The notes under the pieces are model-generated. The model saw only the letters and a list, made by a program, of their open reading frames with translations, was not told the DNA's origin and made no database searches. Positions 6,402 through 6,438 of a stretch of DNA of 6,438 nt are shown piece by piece. Origin of the DNA: Roseibacillus sp. (GTDB taxonomy: Bacteria; Verrucomicrobiota; Verrucomicrobiia; Verrucomicrobiales; Akkermansiaceae); the NCBI GenBank assembly GCA_002729275.1, contig PBTP01000101.1:18189-24626 (forward strand). Direction: 5' to 3'. Both the position numbers and the translations under genes were made by a program. Within the stretch, counting starts at the first letter, position 1. Each line of letters begins with the position of its first letter.

Positions 6402-6438
6402 TGAGATGAGACCGGGCGGGATAGAGCCCTTTAATCAG

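Noticed and set aside
6397..6438. Minus-strand frame open at the right edge, ending at TAG 6399-6397 (14 codons)
   Set aside because: The residues do not resemble the usual end of a PSD1 protein or another family I recognise, and 14 open codons are easily due to chance.
1..6438. tRNA or rRNA genes, CRISPR arrays, insertion sequences or attachment sites
   Set aside because: I saw no cloverleaf, no spaced direct repeats, no transposase or integrase and no flanking terminal repeats. Almost all the sequence is covered by intact protein genes.

Overview
The window looks like chromosomal DNA from the Planctomycetota-Verrucomicrobiota part of the PVC bacteria. The main reason is its three large genes: one protein with the PSCyt1-PSCyt2(DUF1549)-PSD1(DUF1553) architecture and two Tat-exported DUF1501 proteins. 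These families are strongly expanded in those phyla and were first described from planctomycete genomes. The sequence is moderately GC-rich by eye, starts are poorly marked by Shine-Dalgarno sites, and nothing points to a phage, plasmid or insertion sequence. The sequence alone does not decide between Planctomycetota and Verrucomicrobiota.

Layout, left to right. Bases 1-120 may hold the last few codons of an upstream gene (a lysine/arginine-rich tail ending at 22), then a small hairpin and a short leader. Bases 121-2883 (+) encode a Sec-exported 920-residue PSD1 protein with two CxxCH haem c motifs and a discoidin-like (F5/8 type C-like) module between its DUF1549 and DUF1553 halves. After 50 bases, 2934-4430 (+) encode its usual partner, a Tat-exported DUF1501 protein with an alkaline-phosphatase-like fold family assignment. 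A GC-rich hairpin and a promoter-like sequence fill 4431-4522. A small multidrug resistance (SMR, EmrE/Qac-type) transporter follows at 4523-4861 (+). It converges on a second, clearly different DUF1501 gene read from 6288 down to 4918 (-), which has a good sigma-70-type promoter just upstream. Bases 6342-6438 hold a short perfect hairpin and no supportable gene.

How the genes may work together. The PSD1 protein and the plus-strand DUF1501 protein probably form one transcription unit and act outside the cytoplasm: one as a c-type cytochrome-like protein with a possible glycan-binding module, the other as a folded Tat substrate related to phosphatases and sulfatases. No biochemical function is firmly established for either family, and a role in polysaccharide or surface-polymer turnover is inference. 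The second DUF1501 gene has no PSD1 partner inside the window; one may lie beyond base 6438. The SMR gene appears to be an independent insertion between the two loci, with its own promoter and a leader hairpin that covers part of its ribosome binding site.

No wholly new system is visible. The points most worth a second look are the -10 element that rules out the longer start of the minus-strand DUF1501, the hairpin over the SMR ribosome binding site, the binding-module insert in the PSD1 protein, and the two divergent DUF1501 paralogues facing each other.
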